Part shown: one piece after another, positions 63,468 to 64,000 of the stretch
How the letters are laid out: every line of letters begins with the position of its first letter
Position numbering within the stretch: the first letter of the stretch is position 1
Assembly (NCBI RefSeq): GCF_001152565.1
Contig: NZ_CQAZ01000015.1
Coordinates: 43,007-107,006 of the forward strand
DNA length: 64,000 nt
Reading direction: 5' to 3'
DNA from: Yersinia pekkanenii
GTDB taxonomy: Bacteria; Pseudomonadota; Gammaproteobacteria; Enterobacterales; Enterobacteriaceae
Notes under the pieces: generated by a model
The model's input: only the letters and a program-made list of their open reading frames with translations
Database searches by the model: none
Told to the model about the DNA's origin: nothing
Translations under genes and position numbers: made by a program

Positions 63468-63582
63468 TATAGATACCAATCGAGTGGAATTTAGGAAAAA
63501 TGATTTGGGCGTTGAGGAATATAAGATAAAAGGCGATGTTGAACTGGATAATAAAACAACTAAATTTAATAAGAGATGCTAA
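63460..63582 (+). pseudogene. orphan effector tail (C-terminal fragment)
   Basis: In the frame ending at TAA 63580-63582 the bases encode about 40 residues: FDIDTNRVEFRKNDLG, then VEEYKIKGDVELDNK and FNKRC. It is not in frame with the vgrG fragment. It has the look of the end of an Rhs- or CdiA-type toxin, directly before an immunity-like gene. No start is visible. Confidence 0.6.
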
Positions 63583-63586
63583 ACCT

Positions 63587-63913
63587 ATGAGAAAAAGTAA
63601 CTCAGAAAACGTTGATAATTTAAAGGAAATTTTAATCTCTTTAGAAGAGATTGTTACTGTGATAGATAAAATAGGCTCTGGGTTTGATAAAAGTAACACA
63701 ACGGCATCGGCGTTGTTGCTTTTCTTTAATCAATGTAATGTATTAGATAAATTATCCAGAACAAGAAAATATTTATATCGGGAGTTAGAAGCTAGATTAT
63801 CCCCTGAAGAATATGATGAGTGGATAGAAAAAGATTTTCCTTTATGGAAGCCACCATATGAGAAAACAGAAAAGGAAATATTGGAAATGTTAAATTCTGC
63901 GACACTGAAATAA
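63587..63913 (+). CDS. orphan immunity-like protein
   Basis: About 108 residues from ATG 63587, four bases after the orphan toxin tail. Mostly helical: NVDNLKEILISLEEIVTVIDKIGSG, LLFFNQCNVLDKLSRTRKYLYRELEARLSPEEYDEWIEKDF. No signal peptide and no recognised family. The place right behind a toxin remnant suggests an immunity gene kept after the toxin's loss, protecting against kin that still carry it (inference). Its AT-richness resembles the other immunity gene. Beyond it, 63914-64000 shows nothing clear. Confidence 0.65.
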   Translation: MRKSNSENVDNLKEILISLEEIVTVIDKIGSGFDKSNTTASALLLFFNQCNVLDKLSRTRKYLYRELEARLSPEEYDEWIEKDFPLWKPPYEKTEKEILEMLNSATLK

Positions 63914-64000
63914 ACATTTTTAATATAGTATCAAGTCTTTGATTAAATTTGGGTCATGTATTCAATGCGGAGATCATCAGGTAAAATCCTCGCATTTATC

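Overview
The window looks like a chromosomal accessory region of a member of the Enterobacterales, most likely Yersinia or a close relative. Three things suggest this: convergent, tail-overlapping luxR/luxI genes of the YenR/YenI type, a complete IS1-family element, and a palindromic intergenic repeat of the Yersinia YPAL type before the rhs gene. Gene content alone does not fix the species.

Region 1 (1-16.7 kb) is an extracellular contractile injection system (eCIS) of the Afp/PVC type, transcribed rightwards and cut by the left edge. In order it encodes a sheath fragment, a second sheath protein, an inner-tube protein, a small DUF5908 protein, a LysM-type hub protein, a VgrG-like spike, a gp25-like baseplate wedge, a spike-tip protein, two large baseplate proteins, a tail fibre, a tape-measure protein, an AAA+ ATPase and a tail terminator. 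Region 2 (16.7-24.8 kb) holds an IS3 remnant beside a nested palindrome. Then comes a giant cargo-type toxin split by a -1 frame change in an A-rich tract. It ends in a zinc-dependent YwqJ-type deaminase whose last codons come from the left end of an IS1 element.

Region 3 (24.8-29.6 kb) is AT-rich and gene-poor. It has a decayed LysR-type regulator preceded by 21-bp direct repeats, the quorum-sensing luxR/luxI pair, and a small membrane protein of unknown function. Region 4 (29.6-34.3 kb) carries a membrane O-acyltransferase and two SGNH hydrolases, one of them a lipoprotein. Together they look like an envelope O-acetylation cassette. A 5'-truncated vanW-family gene follows.

Region 5 (34.4-55.4 kb) is a complete type VI secretion system (T6SS): hcp on the minus strand, then tssB, C, E, F, G, tagH, tssJ, K, L, H, a GAF/Fis-type regulator without an AAA+ domain, tagO/vasI, tssA, tssM and vasL. 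Region 6 (55.4-64 kb) is its effector island: vgrG, an Eag chaperone, a PAAR-Rhs toxin with a short C-terminal toxin domain, and a candidate immunity gene. Beyond a terminator lie a symE remnant, a 300-bp copy of the vasL/vgrG junction, an orphan toxin tail and an orphan immunity-like gene. These look like the collapsed ends of a second vgrG-rhs module.

The window therefore places two contractile injection machines, each with its own toxin, on either side of a quorum-sensing switch and an envelope-modification cassette. Whether the switch controls the machines cannot be read from the sequence.
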